This document shows positions 60,595 to 64,000 of a stretch of 64,000 nt of DNA, one piece after another. The translations under genes were made by a program, and so were the position numbers. The DNA is from Ciborinia camelliae (lineage: Eukaryota; Ascomycota; Leotiomycetes; Helotiales; Sclerotiniaceae), in NCBI GenBank assembly GCA_025890175.1, contig JANPYM010000004.1, forward strand, positions 1 through 64,000, read 5' to 3'. Every line of letters starts with the position of its first letter. Within the stretch, counting starts at the first letter, position 1. The notes beneath the pieces are model-generated. The model was not told where the DNA came from. It was given only the letters and a program-made list of their open reading frames with translations, and ran no database searches.

Positions 60595-62645
60595 TTAGAG
60601 GGCTTGGCCAGGAACGGGCTTTCTCTCCACTGGACTTCTGACGTTGGGGGGAGATGGTGGAGATGAGGATGGAGATGAAGGGCCATCCATTGGGACAGAA
60701 GGATTCATTGGAGGACTTGGTTGTCTGGAAATAGGATCGGTATCAGAATCGCTGCGAGCACGTCCCTCACTTGGTGTCGCGACTGGTTGATTTGGTGGAG
60801 TGACTGGTCGCTGCTGGTTTGTCTGAACTTGTGGGGTTATTGGTCTCGGGGCAGGTGGACCTTGAGGAGTCATTGGACGCTGTTGGTTTGGGTGATTTGG
60901 AGGAACCATTGGACGTAAACCTTGGGGTGTCATTGGCCTATTACCAGCTGGTGACATCGATCTGGGGGGACCTTGAATCATGCCAGGACCACGGGGAGGG
61001 CCTTGTCCATTTGGTGGCATTGATTTAGGGGGACCTTGCATCATACCAGGACTACGAGGAGGACCTTGGCCATTTGGTGGCATTGGTCTTGGTGTTCCGT
61101 TTGGTGGAGGTCCATTTGGTGTCATTGGAGATGATGAATGAGGTGGCCCGTTCTTGTTTGGAACAAGGGGAGGACCTTGATTCATACCAGGTGACATAGG
61201 ACGTTGTTGAGGACGCATGGCAGGTGAGCCTTGAGGGCCAGTTTGCGGAGAGCGAGGTTTGACAGGACGAGTAGAGAGACAAGTTCGAGGAACAACACCT
61301 TGTTTAGAACGATCGAGACGAATGCAAAGAGCCTATGTTTATTAGCATCTGAATTTTCAATAGAGAGGGGAGGTGAAAGTAGACTGCTTACCCATCCATC
61401 ATCATATTCATGCAAAATACGAATTAATTGACCAGCTTTCAATTCAAGCTCATCATCCATCGAAGGAACAAAATCAAGTTGAACGCGGTGAACTGTAGTG
61501 TTAGGAGGGCCTCCCGCTGCGACAATGGCCACACCAGATGCAGCTTGAGCTTCAGTGGTTCCTGATGCAGTACTAAATTCGGAACCAGAAGGACTTGGTG
61601 GGGCTAAAGCTGTGGTGTTTTTGGTGAAGTCCATTTGTCTCAGACCATTACCAGCCTTTGAAGCACTGCGAGCGAGACCAACGGGTTTGACGGGAACGGG
61701 AGCTGCACTACCTGGCAAGACAGTGGACGCAGGAGAGTTGTGACTAGGAGGAAGTGCAGAAGCAGCAATTACTTCACCACCAGCGTTCAGACCTTCGATA
61801 ACAGGGGGGCCATTTGTATTGGGTGTATCAATAGCTTCAGCGTGGTTTCCAAAAGGATTATTCTGATTTTGTTCTTGCTTCTCGTTGAAAGGTTGGAATT
61901 CTGTAACAGGACGAAGCGATAAATGACGAGCTGCTGTTGCTGCCGCTGCTCCTCGAGCCGAGCGTTGACTGGCTTGACGTTGAATTGCCACACGTTCGGC
62001 TTCTGCGCGTCGAGCCGATGAAGCCACCATAGCAGATTTCTCATCCTCGAGGCGTTCACTCTTCGCAGCTTGCTTCTTCTTCTTGAAGAGGAACAAGATG
62101 AGGATAAGTGCAACTCCAAACAACAATAAAATTCCAATTACCACTCCCGCCTTGCCGGCAGCACTCATACCTCCTGAACTCGATGTGTCTGAACTTGATG
62201 CGCCTTTTGCTGCAGTAGAGGATGCACTCGCGGAAGCACCGGTTGCCGATCTTGATGTGGATACATTATTAGTAGCTGCGAGAATAGCAACTGTATTTCC
62301 TACAGATGATGTAGCAACGATGGAACTAGGAAGCGCAGAAGTTTTGAGAGTAGAAGCGACAGTTGAAGTGTGACTCTTACTTGAAGAGGAAGTTGTTTTG
62401 GCAGTTGAAGAGGTTGTCTTTTCAGCCTCAGATGATGTTGTTTCATCATCTTGTCCTACAGTTGAGTAACCTGCAATTGATCCGGTGAAGGTTGGTGAAG
62501 CCGTTACGTAGACAACCGATATAATTGTTTGTAATGCTGGATCTGGGTTGGGTTGCCTGACCTCGATTGGTGCTGCAACGTCATCTTGTCCAGAAAATTC
62601 GGCGCGCCGGGCATGGCGGACATGCTGATGGGAACGACCTTTCAT
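60595..62645 (-). CDS. Single-pass membrane protein with SH3 domain and proline-rich tail (Fus1-like layout)
   Basis: Two exons, 61392-62645 and 60595-61332, with a 59-bp phase-0 intron inside the SH3 domain, give 663 residues. A Ser/Thr-rich, probably O-glycosylated outer region (about 65-160) precedes a membrane helix (about 167-187, GKAGVVIGILLLFGVALILI) and a KKKKQ stop-transfer. After a low-complexity linker comes an SH3 domain (about 385-440: RVQLDFVPSMDDELELKAGQ, then YDDGW, GVVPRTCL), then about 220 residues of Pro/Gln/Gly-rich repeats (QGPPRGPGM type) that could bind other SH3 proteins. The domain order matches yeast Fus1 and related fungal proteins of cell fusion and polarity, but orthology is not proven. 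No N-terminal signal peptide is seen; the helix may serve as anchor. Confidence 0.85.
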
Positions 62646-64000
62646 CTTTATAAAGATGGAAATTTATGGATCGAGTAAGGAAGTATTAGATGAACGACAA
62701 TTATTATTCGAAACAGCGATATCTTTCGAGTGGATTGTTTTGGTAATCCTGTACAATACGATATTGGAGAGATTGTTGTAATATTATCAACTCCTTATCT
62801 GGTGGCAGAAATCAAATATCTCTCAAATGAAGGTGATGGGAATCATGGGATGGATGGTGGTCGGTGGATCGCGTTGGAAAAGTCGGCGAAAAGAGTGAGA
62901 ATGTAATCCAATTATTGAATTTCCTGTCGCTGAGACTGTGAAGGGTCGGGTCGAAGATCAATTTTATTTTATTAACTAAACAATTGCCAGGATTCGATTC
63001 TCGACCCAGTCAAATAAATTATTCTCGTCGATAAAAGAAGGACGACGAGGTAGAGTAATTTTTTGACTCTGGATGTAAATGTAGAGATGGTGGAGGATGA
63101 TGATGGGGAGGGGAAGGAAAAAGGAACGACGATGATGAAAAGAGGGAGAATTAAGGTGGAAACCTTGGAAGTGCAGGTGGTGGGTGGTGAGAGGTGGGTG
63201 ATGGGTGGTACAAGCGTAAATAAAATTCGTACAGGTCGGGTACCTAGGTAGGTAAGGTACGTACTAGGTACTAGGTACTAGGTACTAGGTGGTAGGCTAC
63301 CAGTACCATGAAGAAAAAAAGGGTTCGTCTCGTCTCTTTTTTTTTCTCTCTTTCTCTCTTTCTCTCTCTTCAGCACACTCGAGTGGTCTCGTCTCGGTGA
63401 TGTGTTGACAGACCCTACCCTACACCTAGGGACCTATTGTGACTTGTGACTCGTGAGTGGATTGCGGAGAAATGATTTAAATTCCACACTAATACTAATC
63501 CTGATGCTAATAAAAGAAAACTAACCCGTCTACACTATACTCAAACGAAACTAAAACCAAAACGACCTACCTAGTAGTCATCCATCAATCCTCATGCCAA
63601 TCACGGTAAAGGTTCATCCAATTCTTAACTTTTTGGCTTGCTTGGGTTAGGTTGTCCGTAGACGGTGGTGGACTGGACTGGACTGTGGACCACCTGGGCA
63701 TAACCTACCATGGTGGTGTTTGGACGGAATAAGGTTATCATTTCAAAAAGCAGGAACGATGTGACCATGCAGACCGGGAATGAAAGCAGGGGATCAGATT
63801 GTACCTTAATCCTAATATAGATAAGCTTCAGGAACCACAGGAAGAACACGGACCTATCCGATCAAACTCGGCCTCTCATTGGTGCATTAAGATTGAAGTA
63901 AAATGACCTCGGGAAGTTTATAAATGACGGACAGGGATCAAGATTACCTCCAGCTGGGACCTAGCAGACTTGAGTGATCACAACGGATCAATTGGCTTAT
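62646..64000. promoter_or_regulatory. Upstream region of the SH3 membrane protein gene
   Basis: 1.35 kb to the window end without a convincing gene. It contains a CT-rich tract (63328-63371), a (GGTACTA)n repeat (63259-63292) and TACCTAGGTA palindromes. The 74-codon frame at 63625-63849 has no motif. Core promoter elements are not distinct. Confidence 0.4.

Overview
The window looks like a piece of a filamentous ascomycete chromosome. Genes have short GT-AG introns (48-105 bp) with CTAAT-type branch points. They encode fungal-type proteins (Rpn2, Cet1, an RNA-directed RNA polymerase, a Fus1-like SH3 membrane protein). Long AT-rich tracts carry the C-to-T / G-to-A scars of repeat-induced point mutation (RIP). 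The many ACCTACCTA-type low-complexity stretches would fit a leotiomycete (Sclerotinia/Botrytis-like), but that placement is a weak inference.

Layout. 1-6.6 kb: a RIP-degraded Ty1/copia element (integrase, RT and RNase H still readable), interrupted by a solo LTR, then other repeats including a Harbinger-type MITE. 6.6-14.1 kb: a gene-rich block with divergent RPN2 (-) and CET1 (+). 14.1-17.8 kb: microsatellites, a TIR element and nested solo LTRs. 17.8-19.8 kb: a small island of ordinary composition with an intact SAM-dependent methyltransferase gene. 19.8-42.2 kb: about 22 kb of very AT-rich, gene-free, RIP-like DNA with solo LTRs, a Tc1-type TIR element, large tandem arrays, a 10-N assembly gap and one young, unmutated non-autonomous LTR element (28471-30104, identical 212-bp LTRs, TSD TAATA). 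42.2-47.9 kb: ordinary composition but only gene relics. 47.9-55.9 kb: a membrane-anchored hypothetical protein (with an in-frame stop), an RdRP gene and a small hypothetical gene. 55.9-64 kb: a long non-coding interval, then an SH3 membrane protein gene and its upstream region.

Functionally the genes are not an operon-like set. RPN2 and CET1 are housekeeping genes sharing a 1.3-kb divergent promoter region. The RdRP belongs to RNA silencing, which together with RIP is a genome-defence system; its presence beside a repeat graveyard is notable, but co-function is only an inference. Because both mutated and pristine members of the same LTR families coexist, the window records several waves of transposition: copia first, then solo LTRs nested in it, then the 28-30 kb element, which has escaped RIP so far.
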